NCBI RefSeq assembly: GCF_028771845.1
Contig: NZ_CP118270.1
Coordinates: 6,919,960 to 6,983,959, forward strand
Reading direction: 5' to 3'
Source: Paenibacillus marchantiae
Lineage (GTDB): Bacteria > Bacillota > Bacilli > Paenibacillales > Paenibacillaceae
DNA length: 64,000 bases
Shown here: in pieces, positions 35,634 through 44,457 of the stretch
Position numbering within the stretch: the first letter of the stretch is position 1
Layout of the letters: the number at the start of each line of letters is the position of its first letter
Notes under the pieces: generated by a model
Seen by the model: the letters and a program-made list of their open reading frames with translations, nothing else
Database searches by the model: none
Told to the model about the DNA's origin: nothing
Translations under genes and position numbers: made by a program

Positions 35634-36823
35634 CCAAAAAACCGCCCTTTCTTCAGAACCAAAGGAATGCCACCGATGATAAACAAGTACCGGAGATCCA
35701 CCAGCTTTTTCAGCTGAGCCGCCTTCCATCCCTTGTATTTCTTACCGCCTACGACGGCGATAGCTTCACCTTTCCCCAGTGACGCAACCGTACCTTTACT
35801 TGTAAACACAAAAGGTTGAGGCTGCTTTTTGCGGATGGCAGCGACAACGTTTTTGGCACAGTTAACACCTTGCTGCATCGCAATCTGAGCTGTTGGTGGA
35901 TATGGGCGCCCTTCGTTGTTGAACACGAGGGAATTGTCACCGATGACATAGACGTGCTCATGCCCTGGGGCACGAAGGAATTCATCGACCTTCACCCGTC
36001 CGCGCATCACTTCAAGACCTGCCTGCTCAAGCAGAGCATTCCCACGAATACCGCCGGTCCATACGACCGTTGCTGCATCGAGTTTTTCTCCTTCACCCAC
36101 AATGACTCCGTCTGGCAGACATTGTTTGATCGGAACACCGATTTTAAAAGTAACACCTTTTTTCTTCAACACGTTCATTGCATGCTCAACCAATTCTGGA
36201 TCAAAGCCCGGCAGAGCTGAAGGCGCTGCTTCCACATTATAGATGTGCACATTTTTGGGATTCACGTCGAACTCCTTGCAAAGCTGAGGAATGCGATCCG
36301 CAAGTTCAGCCACGAATTCGACACCACTGAAGCCAGCCCCACCCACAACAAAACGAATGCGGTTACGTTTATTATCGTTTTTGTACATAGCAAACTGATA
36401 TTCGATATGCTCGCGAATCATTCTGACCGAGTTAATGCTGCGAATTGTCATGGCATGATCGAGCATGCCTGGAATACCGAAGGTCTCCGGTTCCCCACCC
36501 AATCCAATAATCAGATAATCATAGGATAACGTGCCATCCTCCAGAATAATCTTCCGATCCTGCAGGCGGATCTCTTTCACCGAGGATTTGACCAGATCAA
36601 TCTTGAACTCGTCAATCAGCTTCGAAATCGGGACCCTTGCATGTTCAATGGTATCTGTGCCGGCTGCCGGCATATGTAGATGTGTAGTGATATAATGATA
36701 ATCATGCCGGTTCACCAATGTGACATCGGCCTCGTTATAGTTCAATTCCTTCTGCAGCCGCTGGGCTGTCAGAATCCCGCCATAGCCCGCGCCGAGGATG
36801 ACGATTTTGGGAATACTGCTCAT
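35630..36823 (-). CDS. ndh: Type II NADH:quinone dehydrogenase (YumB-like)
   Basis: A 397-residue peripheral membrane flavoprotein that passes electrons from NADH to menaquinone without proton pumping. The FAD-binding motif GAGYGGILTAQRL is at the N-terminus and the NAD-binding motif VVGGAGFSGVEFVAEL near residue 160. A conserved AQIAMQQG quinone-site region lies near 310. The upstream region has a Rex-type operator at 36982-36999. Regulation of ndh by Rex is known in B. subtilis. Confidence 0.95.
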   Translation of the reverse strand: MSSIPKIVILGAGYGGILTAQRLQKELNYNEADVTLVNRHDYHYITTHLHMPAAGTDTIEHARVPISKLIDEFKIDLVKSSVKEIRLQDRKIILEDGTLSYDYLIIGLGGEPETFGIPGMLDHAMTIRSINSVRMIREHIEYQFAMYKNDNKRNRIRFVVGGAGFSGVEFVAELADRIPQLCKEFDVNPKNVHIYNVEAAPSALPGFDPELVEHAMNVLKKKGVTFKIGVPIKQCLPDGVIVGEGEKLDAATVVWTGGIRGNALLEQAGLEVMRGRVKVDEFLRAPGHEHVYVIGDNSLVFNNEGRPYPPTAQIAMQQGVNCAKNVVAAIRKKQPQPFVFTSKGTVASLGKGEAIAVVGGKKYKGWKAAQLKKLVDLRYLFIIGGIPLVLKKGRFFG

Positions 36824-36981
36824 GTCTATACCCCTTCCGGTTTCGTTGCATCAGCCATTCGATTGTTTTGTTGTAAAAAGGCTCTTACTTACCCATATTG
36901 ATGAGGTCTTATCCATTATGACGACAAATGTTAACTTCGCGAATTTATTTGAACTTTTTGCATGCAAGTTATCGATTAAAA

Positions 36982-36999
36982 TTGTGAAATTATACACAA
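36982..36999. promoter_or_regulatory. Rex-type redox operator
   Basis: TTGTGAAATTATACACAA matches the Rex consensus TTGTGAANNNNTTCACAA with one mismatch. On the minus strand it includes TATAAT, so Rex binding would cover a possible -10 of ndh. Rex releases DNA when NADH is high. Confidence 0.75.
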
Positions 37000-37204
37000 G
37001 ATTCAACAAAACGCGGGTATTGTCTTCACATTACAAATTGGGGCTAAATTAGACAAAAAAACACATAGTACAGGTCAAGGATATCTGTATTTCTGGCAAA
37101 GATCAAGGTTTTTTTTGTTATTTTTCATAACCTTTCATTTCCAATTTCATCCTATTCTCACCTGATCTTCATCTATTGTTCCCAGATTCATCAAACTGCC
37201 AACT

Positions 37205-37232
37205 TTGCAACCCAGTTTACACCGTTTATAAT
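37205..37232 (+). promoter_or_regulatory. Promoter of the ferredoxin reductase gene
   Basis: TTGCAA (37205-37210), a 16-bp spacer and TATAAT (37227-37232), about 100 bp before the start. Confidence 0.55.
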
Positions 37233-37330
37233 GAGAAAGACAGTTCAGCAACAAACGCTGGTTACCATACGTACCCGGCTTTATTATTTCTGTTAACTAC
37301 CTATTAAAATAAGAAAGGTGTTGTTGATTC

Positions 37331-38332
37331 TTGACTGCACAAACTGCCGGTCATGACATGACCGATTTACTTATTATTGGTGGCGGCCCTGCGGGTCTGT
37401 TCGCCGCGTTTTACGGAGGGATGCGTCAGGCATCTGTTACTCTGGTTGAAAGTATGCCACAACTTGGTGGACAACTTGCCGCCCTCTATCCCGAAAAATT
37501 CATCTATGATGTAGCCGGGTTCCCGAAAGTTACCGCTCAGGAACTCGTGAATAATCTGGTGGAGCAAATGAGCCATTTTAACCCGAACATCCGTCTTGAG
37601 GAAAAGGTTGTATCCGTAGAGAAATTAGAAGAACGTCACTTCGTCGTAAAAACCGATGTGAATGAATATCACGCCAAAGCCGTAATTATCACTGCTGGTG
37701 TGGGTGCATTCGAACCCCGTCGTCTGGAGCTTGAGGGTGCGGCCAAATTCGAAAAAACCAATCTGCACTACTTTATCAGTGACCTGAATGCCTTTGCAGG
37801 CAAAAAAGTACTGATCAGCGGTGGCGGTGACTCCGCTGTAGACTGGGCGCTTATGCTTGAGCCAATCGCTGAGCAAGTAACCCTGATTCATCGCCGCGAC
37901 AAATTCCGCGCGCATGAGCACAGTGTCGAAAACCTGATGAATTCCAAGGTGAACATCGTTACACCTACCGAAATTACGGAGCTTCATGGTGAGGACAGCA
38001 TTACCAAAGTTACTTTGGCTCACGTTAAAACCAAGGAAACACAGGAAATTGAAGTCGATGATGTAATCGTCAATTTTGGCTTTGTCTCTTCCCTGGGACC
38101 TATTGCAGAATGGGGCATCGAAATTGATAGCAATTCCATCGTGGTCGATTCCCGCATGGAAACTTCGATTCCGGGTATCTATGCTGCCGGAGATATTACA
38201 ACTTATCCAGGCAAGCTGAAGCTGATTGCTGTCGGATTCGGTGAAGCACCAACCGCAGTGAACAATGCCAAGGTTTACTTCGACCCAGACGCTAAGTTGT
38301 CCCCGGGACACAGCAGTAACATGAAGCGCTAA
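37331..38332 (+). CDS. yumC: Ferredoxin--NADP(+) reductase, thioredoxin reductase-like (YumC type)
   Basis: A 333-residue flavoprotein of the type 2 ferredoxin-NADP reductases. FAD motif GGGPAGLFAAFYGGMR at the N-terminus, NADP motif SGGGDSAVDWAL near 165, and no CxxC, which separates it from thioredoxin reductase. I accept the TTG start at 37331, preceded by AAAGGTG. An ATG nine codons on lacks a clear site. It would supply reduced ferredoxin or flavodoxin. Divergent from ndh across a Rex-type operator. Confidence 0.93.
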   Translation: MTAQTAGHDMTDLLIIGGGPAGLFAAFYGGMRQASVTLVESMPQLGGQLAALYPEKFIYDVAGFPKVTAQELVNNLVEQMSHFNPNIRLEEKVVSVEKLEERHFVVKTDVNEYHAKAVIITAGVGAFEPRRLELEGAAKFEKTNLHYFISDLNAFAGKKVLISGGGDSAVDWALMLEPIAEQVTLIHRRDKFRAHEHSVENLMNSKVNIVTPTEITELHGEDSITKVTLAHVKTKETQEIEVDDVIVNFGFVSSLGPIAEWGIEIDSNSIVVDSRMETSIPGIYAAGDITTYPGKLKLIAVGFGEAPTAVNNAKVYFDPDAKLSPGHSSNMKR

Positions 38333-38373
38333 TTCCTTATGGAATCATATAGAACATAAAAGACACAAAAAAG

Positions 38374-38416
38374 GGTATCTTACTCCTGAATGAATTGAAC
38401 ATCAGGAGGGATACCC
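38374..38416 (-). terminator. Hairpin: minus-strand terminator that also masks a ribosome binding site
   Basis: GGGTATC-TTACT-CCTGA pairs with TCAGG-AGG-GATACCC. On the minus strand it is followed by TTTTTTG, a terminator for transcripts coming from sda. On the plus strand the right arm contains the AGGAGGG ribosome binding site of the next gene. Confidence 0.6.
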
Positions 38417-38668
38417 TTGTCTTATATATGCCCGCTGTGTAACGGTCTGGTTGTACCGGAGCAGGCTTGTCCCCACTGCCTTCAGGGACTGTCAGAATGC
38501 GGCAAATTGGACGATTACACCGGACCATACAGCCCCTACGTCATTCACACTTCCTCTGACACGGCAGACGAAGCCGAAAACGTTTGCAATCATATGATGT
38601 ACTGTCACCATTGTCAGACAAGCACGCTATGGCCTGTCAATCTATGGGACATGTCCGGAAACCTGTAG
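38417..38668 (+). CDS. Small cysteine-rich (zinc-ribbon-like) protein
   Basis: An 83-residue protein with three CxxC pairs (CPLC near residue 5, CPHC near 19 and CHHC near 65) plus other cysteines and histidines, consistent with metal binding. The TTG start is well supported by AGGAGGG 6 nt upstream. No family recognised. The gene lies between the ferredoxin reductase and the convergent sda. Confidence 0.75.
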   Translation: MSYICPLCNGLVVPEQACPHCLQGLSECGKLDDYTGPYSPYVIHTSSDTADEAENVCNHMMYCHHCQTSTLWPVNLWDMSGNL

Positions 38669-38689
38669 CATTGCCTGCAATGAGGATCT

Positions 38690-38833
38690 CTAGTGAAGAA
38701 TGGCAGATACGTCGGTACCCAGTTTGCGCTTATGGATTTCTGCCAACAGCAGTGCGATGAAATCTCGTTCGAGATCCAACTCAATCGCCTTATGGTAGGA
38801 ATCCAACAACATCTCATCGGATAACATAGCCAT
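38690..38833 (-). CDS. sda: Sporulation checkpoint inhibitor Sda
   Basis: A 47-residue helical-hairpin protein, MAMLSDEMLLDSYHKAIELD at the start, clearly matching the Sda family (LSDE-LL--Y--A-----DFI). Sda binds the phosphorelay kinase KinA and blocks autophosphorylation when replication is perturbed. Start is the ATG at 38833, with a second in-frame ATG at 38827. The promoter carries a LexA-type box and nearby DnaA boxes. Confidence 0.93.
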   Translation of the reverse strand: MAMLSDEMLLDSYHKAIELDLERDFIALLLAEIHKRKLGTDVSAILH

Positions 38834-38870
38834 TTCCCGCCACAACCTTTCCTTTTTTTTCCTCAAAACT

Positions 38871-38906
38871 ATCATATCAGAGATTTATAAAGAGAACAAG
38901 CGTTCT
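38871..38906 (-). promoter_or_regulatory. sda promoter with overlapping LexA-type box
   Basis: On the minus strand, -35 TTGTTC (38894-38899), a 17-bp spacer and -10 TATGAT (38871-38876). The palindrome AGAACAAGCGTTCT (38893-38906) covers the -35 and fits the Bacillus LexA (DinR) box CGAACRNRYGTTCG at all positions except the outermost pair. Confidence 0.75.
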
Positions 38907-38908
38907 TG

Positions 38909-39008
38909 TTATCCACAACGTTATGTGGAAATCCTGTGTATAGTTTGTTGATAAATGGTAAAAATGTTGATTGATCAACGTGGATAGTGTGGACAGTATT
39001 TATACACA
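38909..39008. promoter_or_regulatory. Cluster of DnaA boxes upstream of sda
   Basis: Exact TTATCCACA at 38909-38917 and TTATACACA at 39000-39008 (plus strand). On the minus strand CTATACACA (38935-38943) and TTATCAACA (38946-38954) have one mismatch each, and CTATCCACG (38979-38987) has two. Five boxes within 100 bp. DnaA control of sda is known in B. subtilis. Confidence 0.8.
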
Positions 39009-39188
39009 GGATCGTAGCTTACCGAACAGAACGATTATCAGAGCATTTTTTTTAGAATAAATTCATAGTTTCAAGAGTTGATGCGAGTAAATTACCCTTA
39101 ATTGTTAAATTTCAAACGTTTTCCATCTAGTTTCCTACTATATTACTATCGGATTTTCTTTGGATTTTTTTAGCTTTTTTAACCATTT

Positions 39189-39848
39189 TCATTGCGGTCT
39201 GGTGTTCACTTCCAAAATCCATATCTTGCCTGAATGATCCAGTCCATAATCGAAGCCGAGCTGCCCCACACCTGGGAACTGACTTTCCATGATATGTGTA
39301 CAGGTGAGTGTCAGTGAACGCATCTCGCGACGTTTATGTTTACCGGAAATATGAGGTAAGGACAGAGCGAGCGCTCTCCTACCGGACAGCATCGTCCCTC
39401 CTTTGCTAAGATTGGTCACGACAAGTCCCGGACGAGCGAGCCGTCCCACCATAGAACGGAATACCCAGCCTCTTTCCGTCTTGACAACTTTGACTCTGTA
39501 ATCGATTGGTCTGCCTTGAATGGTTGCGAGATGAATGCCTTGTTGAATAAGGTATCTCCGTCTGGCTTTTACACGGATTAGGGAGCGGTACATCTGATCA
39601 AACTGAGTAAATGAACGGGTTATCTTCATATGAGTGTAACGATAGGCTCCTCCGCTTCCTGATACTCTAATGACACCGTAACCTCCACCACCGACAACAG
39701 GTTTGATATACACCATTCCATAATGACTAAGCATGTTTAGCAGATTCCCCGAGTTGAACGCCTTCGTCTGTGGAATGTGGACAGCAGCTACCGGATATTT
39801 TAACAGCGCCGCTGTCTTCAGCCATTTGCTTGCAAGCTGTCTCGACAT
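39189..39848 (-). CDS. YheC/YheD-type ATP-grasp protein (spore-coat associated)
   Basis: A 219-residue protein of the YheC/YheD family, with ATP-grasp features: IKPVVGGGGYGV as nucleotide loop, YRVKVVKTERGW, and the terminal LGFDYGLDHSGKIWILEVNTRPQ metal-binding segment. Bacillus homologues are endospore coat-associated. I start it at 39848, where AAAGGAG stands 8 nt upstream. The open frame reaches 39974 but without a site. It is shorter than the Bacillus homologues of about 360-450 residues, so it is a single-domain form. Confidence 0.88.
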   Translation of the reverse strand: MSRQLASKWLKTAALLKYPVAAVHIPQTKAFNSGNLLNMLSHYGMVYIKPVVGGGGYGVIRVSGSGGAYRYTHMKITRSFTQFDQMYRSLIRVKARRRYLIQQGIHLATIQGRPIDYRVKVVKTERGWVFRSMVGRLARPGLVVTNLSKGGTMLSGRRALALSLPHISGKHKRREMRSLTLTCTHIMESQFPGVGQLGFDYGLDHSGKIWILEVNTRPQ

Positions 39849-40084
39849 GGGTTGATCTCCTTTCGTGAACAATAGTCCTTCCTTATACATACTCAACAGA
39901 AGCCGTGCTTTCTTGGATGTCTGTCCAAGGCTGGGGCCCCTTTTCCGTTGATATAGTCCATCAGCTTGGTTCAAGGCCGGAACAGGCGCCTGGTTTGCTT
40001 TTCAAACGCATCAATCTATCGTATGCTACTAAGGAATGGTTTGGAGAGGCTTAAATATGAGGATCTAAGGAGCGTTCAGAAGAC

Positions 40085-40339
40085 ATGGAATCATTTTTTA
40101 AATCACTGTATGGCGTAGCCTATTTTGCAATTTCTATCGTTCTGGTAGCCATTACGGTACTTCTATTCGTTACAGGTATTCGACTGTTTATGAAGAAAAG
40201 CAATCGCGGTTTTGCTGTAAGTTGTATTCTGTTTGCCTGCTTTATCGTCTTCATCATTGTGGTCATGCTGACCACGCCCTTCTCCTCGACGCCTCCGGGT
40301 TCACCGGAAGCCATGGCTGCCTTGCTGAAAGTCGGGTAG
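40085..40339 (+). CDS. Small membrane protein of unknown function
   Basis: An 84-residue protein with two membrane helices (about 11-35 and 45-66) and a short proline-rich tail. AAGGAG lies 12 nt upstream of the ATG. It ends 26 bp before ppx, so it may be co-transcribed with it. No family recognised. Confidence 0.7.
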   Translation: MESFFKSLYGVAYFAISIVLVAITVLLFVTGIRLFMKKSNRGFAVSCILFACFIVFIIVVMLTTPFSSTPPGSPEAMAALLKVG

Positions 40340-40365
40340 ATTAACCTCTGTAGAAGGAGATGCTT

Positions 40366-41892
40366 ATGACACATAATCAAATACTCGGAATCATCGATAT
40401 CGGCTCCAATTCCATTCGTCTGGTTATTTATGAACTCGACCAGGATGGAGCCTATCGCATCATTCATGAAGACAAATATGCCGCTCGTCTAAGCAATGTA
40501 GTTGAACAAGACGGAACCATCCTGCGACATTCACTGGACAAGGCCATTACGATTTTGCGACAATTCAGGGCTACTTGCGAAGCATATCAAACCAAGCTTA
40601 TCCGCGCTGCAGCCACGGCTGCGATTCGAAATGCAGGCAATGCCCCAGAAATTATAGGTTGGTTGGAAGCCGAGACGGGACTTACCATCGAATGTGTATC
40701 CGGCGATCAGGAAGCCTATTACGGTTTCCTTGGAGTCACTCAATCGATTGATCTGGCAGATGGTTATGTCGTGGATATTGGCGGTGGCAGTACCGAGATC
40801 ACTGTATTCCGTGATCGAAAAAGACTGCACAGCATCTCTCTGCCTATTGGTGCGGTTAACTCACATGCCCGTTATGGTGGAGAAGATCAGTGGACTGAGG
40901 AAAATGCAGCTGCGCTATGTAATGAAGTTATACAGGCATTGAGCGGTCAGGATTGGATCAGACAACATCCCGGACTACCTCTTATTGGACTTGGTGGCAC
41001 CATGCGTACACTGGCCAAAATCGAGCAGAAGAGAACACAATACTCACTACCGGTTACGCATCATTATGAAATCGGTGCAGAAGAGATGGAAAATATCGCT
41101 CGTTCTTTGCCACATCTAACCTCGGCACAACGCAAGAAAGTACCCGGACTTGCCAAGGATCGTGCCGACATTATTGTTCCAGGTGTACTCATATTGCGGA
41201 CGGTCTTCCGAATCATCCAAGGGGATCGTTATGTCGTGAGCGGAGCGGGATTACGCGATGGTTTGCTAAGGGATCTCCTTGCTGAAGGTAAGTCAGTCGT
41301 GCCAGATGCGCTGCGGGACAGCATTCGCAACTTCATTCATTTTGGTCCACCCATTCCGGAGAAACGTCTGAATCGGATTCACCATGATGCGCTTACTCTG
41401 TATACTGCCCTACAAGGTAATGCTCCCGATCCAGCGGATGCCCGAATTCTGTATACGGTCTCCATGCTGCACATGGCTGGAAAACAGATTAACTACTTCC
41501 GGTATCCCCAGCACTCGGCTTATTGGATCATGAATGCAAGCATCTACGGACTATCTCACCGGGAGACCATCCTGAGTGCTGTTGCAGCCGATTATCATCC
41601 CAAAAAAAGAACGCCCCAGCTGCTGCATAAGCACAAGGACATTCTCAAGGATTCGGACGAACGGCATGCCCATCGTTTGGGCTCTCTGCTGCGCGTGACT
41701 GAAGCGATTAATCGATCTGAAAGTATAACCGCCATAAAGGCGGCAAAAGAAAACGACTCCCTGCAGATGCAATTCATCTGTACAGCAGAGCCGTTACTGG
41801 AACTCAGTGGCCTTGACGATGCCGTCAAGGATTTACAGGAAGCTTGGGGAGTTACGTTAACGCACTCCATTCAGCAGGCTTCCAGGGAATAA
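40366..41892 (+). CDS. ppx: Exopolyphosphatase (Ppx/GppA family)
   Basis: A 508-residue enzyme that releases phosphate from polyphosphate ends, or guanosine pentaphosphate. The actin-like ATPase-fold motifs are clear: GIIDIGSNSIRLVIYEL at the start, YVVDIGGGSTE near 137 and GLGGTMRTLAKI near 205. A C-terminal HD-like helical domain follows (about 305-508). I prefer the ATG at 40366, with AAGGAG six nt upstream, over the ATG at 40360 that overlaps that site. Convergent with ppk, overlapping by 41 bp. Confidence 0.93.
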   Translation: MTHNQILGIIDIGSNSIRLVIYELDQDGAYRIIHEDKYAARLSNVVEQDGTILRHSLDKAITILRQFRATCEAYQTKLIRAAATAAIRNAGNAPEIIGWLEAETGLTIECVSGDQEAYYGFLGVTQSIDLADGYVVDIGGGSTEITVFRDRKRLHSISLPIGAVNSHARYGGEDQWTEENAAALCNEVIQALSGQDWIRQHPGLPLIGLGGTMRTLAKIEQKRTQYSLPVTHHYEIGAEEMENIARSLPHLTSAQRKKVPGLAKDRADIIVPGVLILRTVFRIIQGDRYVVSGAGLRDGLLRDLLAEGKSVVPDALRDSIRNFIHFGPPIPEKRLNRIHHDALTLYTALQGNAPDPADARILYTVSMLHMAGKQINYFRYPQHSAYWIMNASIYGLSHRETILSAVAADYHPKKRTPQLLHKHKDILKDSDERHAHRLGSLLRVTEAINRSESITAIKAAKENDSLQMQFICTAEPLLELSGLDDAVKDLQEAWGVTLTHSIQQASRE

Positions 41893-43933
41893 TGCCCATC
41901 GCCTCCGTCTGACTTCTCAGCGGGGGCTTTTCATTTTGTACAAAAACATAATTGCCGCCAGGCATAAGCTCTCTTGCCTTCACATTATCCATGAGCGACA
42001 GATTCAATATATCGACCAGCATCTTCTTCAACTCCGGATCAAACACGGGACACATCAGTTCTATTCTCCGCTTCAAATTACGGGTCATCCAGTCTGCGCT
42101 GGATAGATACACATCCGGGTTCCCGCTATTTTCAAAATAAAACAGTCTGGAGTGTTCCAGAAACCGGTCCACGATGCTGATTACCCGAATATTCTCGCTA
42201 AGTCCTTCTACCCCGGGACGCAAGCAGCATACACCGCGCACGATTAGATCGATCTGTACTCCAGCTTGAGATGCCAGATACAATTCATCAATGATATCCT
42301 GATGGGATAAGGAATTGATTTTGGCAATAATCCTGGATGGTCTTCCCTTGAAGGCATGCTCCCTTTCCCGACGAATGAGCGCGAACAGTTCATCCTTCAT
42401 GCCGTCAGGGGCGACGCGGAATGCTTGCAACGCTTTGGGTCCTGAATATCCGGTAATCTCATTAAACAATTCCGATGCATCCTCACCAATGATGGGATTG
42501 GAGGTAAACAGTCCTACATCGGTGTATATTTTGGCCGTACTTTCATTATAGTTACCTGTTCCAACATGCACGTACCTTCTCAGACCACTCTGTTCCCTGC
42601 GTACGACGAGAATAATCTTGGCATGAGTCTTTAATCCGACCAATCCATATACGACATGACAACCTGACTTCTCCAGCGTGCGGGCCCATGCAATATTCCG
42701 TTCTTCATCAAATCTGGCTTTTAATTCAACAACAACCGTCACCTGTTTGCCGCTCTCGGCTGCATGAGCCAGTGCGGGGATGAGACGGGAATCCCCATTC
42801 ACCCGATATAACGTCATTTTGATCGCCATCACACGCGGATCTTCCGAAGCTTCCACAATAAAGTCCGTTACCGGTTCAAACGATTCGTATGGATGATGCA
42901 CGAGCACGTCCCGTTTACGCAGCAGTTCAAAGTGACTTTCCCGAGGAAGGAACTCCAGAGGATACACAGGCTGCACCGGACTATATTTCAAATGAGAGAA
43001 GCCTTCCAGACTATCTACAAACCCGGCCAGAAAGCTCAAATCCAATGGTCCATCGATCTCATACATAGGGTCTTGAATATCGAACTCTTCCTGCAACTCT
43101 AGCAACGCATCCGGGCGAAAATCCTTACAAATTTCCAGTCTTACCGGTGCTCCCCGGCGTCTGCGTCGCAGCTCCTTCTCAATCGCCTCAAGCAAATCCT
43201 CAGCTTCTTCTTCATTAATAGAAAGATCCGCATTGCGGGTCACTCTGAATTCCTGTACAGCCAGCGGCACATATCCGCTGAATAAGGTATGAATATGATG
43301 TTTGATGAGATCTTCAATCAGAATGAACGTTTTCTTTTTACTATTCGCCCTTAAAGGCGCCTGAACTACGCGCGGCAGATTGGAAGGCACCTGAACGATA
43401 GCCAAAAATGGCTCGCCCTCCTGCTCTTCTTCCTTCTGCAGCATCACGGACAGATATACAGATTTATTGTGTACCAGTGGGAATGGCCGGCTCGAATCGA
43501 TAGCCATCGGTGTTAAAACCGGGAAAATGATCTCATGAAAATACTGGTCCATTGCTCGCTGTTGGGTCATATTCAGATCGGTATATTCCTGGAAATTCAC
43601 GCCTTTCTTGGCGAGAAGACGAATGAGCTCCCGATAGGTTTTATATTGCTCGGCGACCATGGTCCCCGTTCGTTTAATCAATCTACGGTACAATCCGGCA
43701 GGGGTGTAGCCCGTAAAATCCTTTTGCGTAAATCCAGCCTTGATCTTCTCTTTCGTCTCCGCTACCCTTACACTTACGAACTCGTCCAGATTACTGGCGA
43801 CAATACCAAGAAACCTCATGCGTTCCAGCAGAGGTGTTGTTGGATCTTGTGCCTCCTGGAGCACACGGCGATTGAATTCTACCCAACTTAAATCACGGTT
43901 AACGTAGTTACCTGTTTTGACATCTCTATGCAT
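41852..43933 (-). CDS. ppk1: Polyphosphate kinase 1
   Basis: A 693-residue enzyme that builds polyphosphate from ATP. Its four-part structure is visible: the N-terminal helical domain (NYVNRDLSWVEFNRRVL), middle domain, and two phospholipase D-like domains. The autophosphorylated histidine lies in LVGLKTHAKIILV near 435, and VHVGTGNYNESTAKIYTD follows. The promoter region has three Pho-box hexamers. The 3' end overlaps that of ppx on the other strand. Confidence 0.97.
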   Translation of the reverse strand: MHRDVKTGNYVNRDLSWVEFNRRVLQEAQDPTTPLLERMRFLGIVASNLDEFVSVRVAETKEKIKAGFTQKDFTGYTPAGLYRRLIKRTGTMVAEQYKTYRELIRLLAKKGVNFQEYTDLNMTQQRAMDQYFHEIIFPVLTPMAIDSSRPFPLVHNKSVYLSVMLQKEEEQEGEPFLAIVQVPSNLPRVVQAPLRANSKKKTFILIEDLIKHHIHTLFSGYVPLAVQEFRVTRNADLSINEEEAEDLLEAIEKELRRRRRGAPVRLEICKDFRPDALLELQEEFDIQDPMYEIDGPLDLSFLAGFVDSLEGFSHLKYSPVQPVYPLEFLPRESHFELLRKRDVLVHHPYESFEPVTDFIVEASEDPRVMAIKMTLYRVNGDSRLIPALAHAAESGKQVTVVVELKARFDEERNIAWARTLEKSGCHVVYGLVGLKTHAKIILVVRREQSGLRRYVHVGTGNYNESTAKIYTDVGLFTSNPIIGEDASELFNEITGYSGPKALQAFRVAPDGMKDELFALIRREREHAFKGRPSRIIAKINSLSHQDIIDELYLASQAGVQIDLIVRGVCCLRPGVEGLSENIRVISIVDRFLEHSRLFYFENSGNPDVYLSSADWMTRNLKRRIELMCPVFDPELKKMLVDILNLSLMDNVKARELMPGGNYVFVQNEKPPLRSQTEAMGIIPWKPAEWSALT

Positions 43934-44024
43934 GTATGGCCTCCGAATTTGTTACATATCTATTCTTGGTTAGATGTTATGAACTAATTGTACTATTCGT
44001 GATTGGCTACAAGCGTCAGCGTAG

Positions 44025-44052
44025 TGTAAACGCTATGTAAAATTTATGTAAA
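44025..44052 (-). promoter_or_regulatory. Pho-box-like repeats upstream of ppk1
   Basis: TGTAAA at 44025-44030, 44036-44041 and 44047-44052, exactly 11 bp apart. On the ppk1 strand these are TTTACA hexamers with 5-bp spacers, the arrangement of PhoP-binding sites in Bacillus (TT[ACT]ACA). They lie 91-119 bp before the ppk1 start. Confidence 0.65.
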
Positions 44053-44180
44053 TGATACCTCATGACGATAACTTTTTCCATCCCTTTACAAAGAGCAGGA
44101 GACAGAGTAAAGTGATTTACAGTGTAAAATGTCCGGTTGCTGTCCACATTCTAAAATTGTTTTTGTTAAAGGAGTATATA

Positions 44181-44408
44181 ATGAAATCGAATAAACCTAG
44201 AACGTTACAAAAAAATATAGAGTTTTTCACGGCTGCACTATCCCAATGCACGGTAACCGCATGGCAGGAAGATCCAGCTGGCGTATATTGTGAAGTAGGT
44301 CGCGGCATCGTAGAGCAGATCAGCGAAGACAGCGTGAGAATTCGCAACGATAACGGTACAAAGAGTCATTATGATCGGGATATCACGATGTTCCAAACCG
44401 AAAAATAA
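44181..44408 (+). CDS. Small conserved-looking protein, unknown function
   Basis: A 75-residue soluble, polar protein beginning MKSNKPRTLQKNIEFF with a probable small beta-sheet (GVYCEVGRGIVEQISEDSVRI). The start is decided by AAAGGAG six nt upstream of the ATG at 44181. A longer frame from 44052 has no site. No domain recognised. It lies just before the possible RNA at 44.5 kb. Confidence 0.65.
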   Translation: MKSNKPRTLQKNIEFFTAALSQCTVTAWQEDPAGVYCEVGRGIVEQISEDSVRIRNDNGTKSHYDRDITMFQTEK

Positions 44409-44457
44409 ATTTTTCGTAAATATGAAAAAAAGACTAGCTTTCCGTAAAAGAGTGATG

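Larger units (their letters stand above)
36824..37330. other. Divergent regulatory region between ndh and ferredoxin reductase
   Basis: 507 bp without a gene. It contains the Rex-type site at 36982-36999, the reductase promoter at 37205-37232 and AT-rich sequence with a T-run near 37113. Confidence 0.7.

Noticed and set aside
38374..38416. Hairpin read as the plus-strand terminator of the ferredoxin reductase
   Set aside because: The plus side lacks a T-run; the T-run is on the minus strand.
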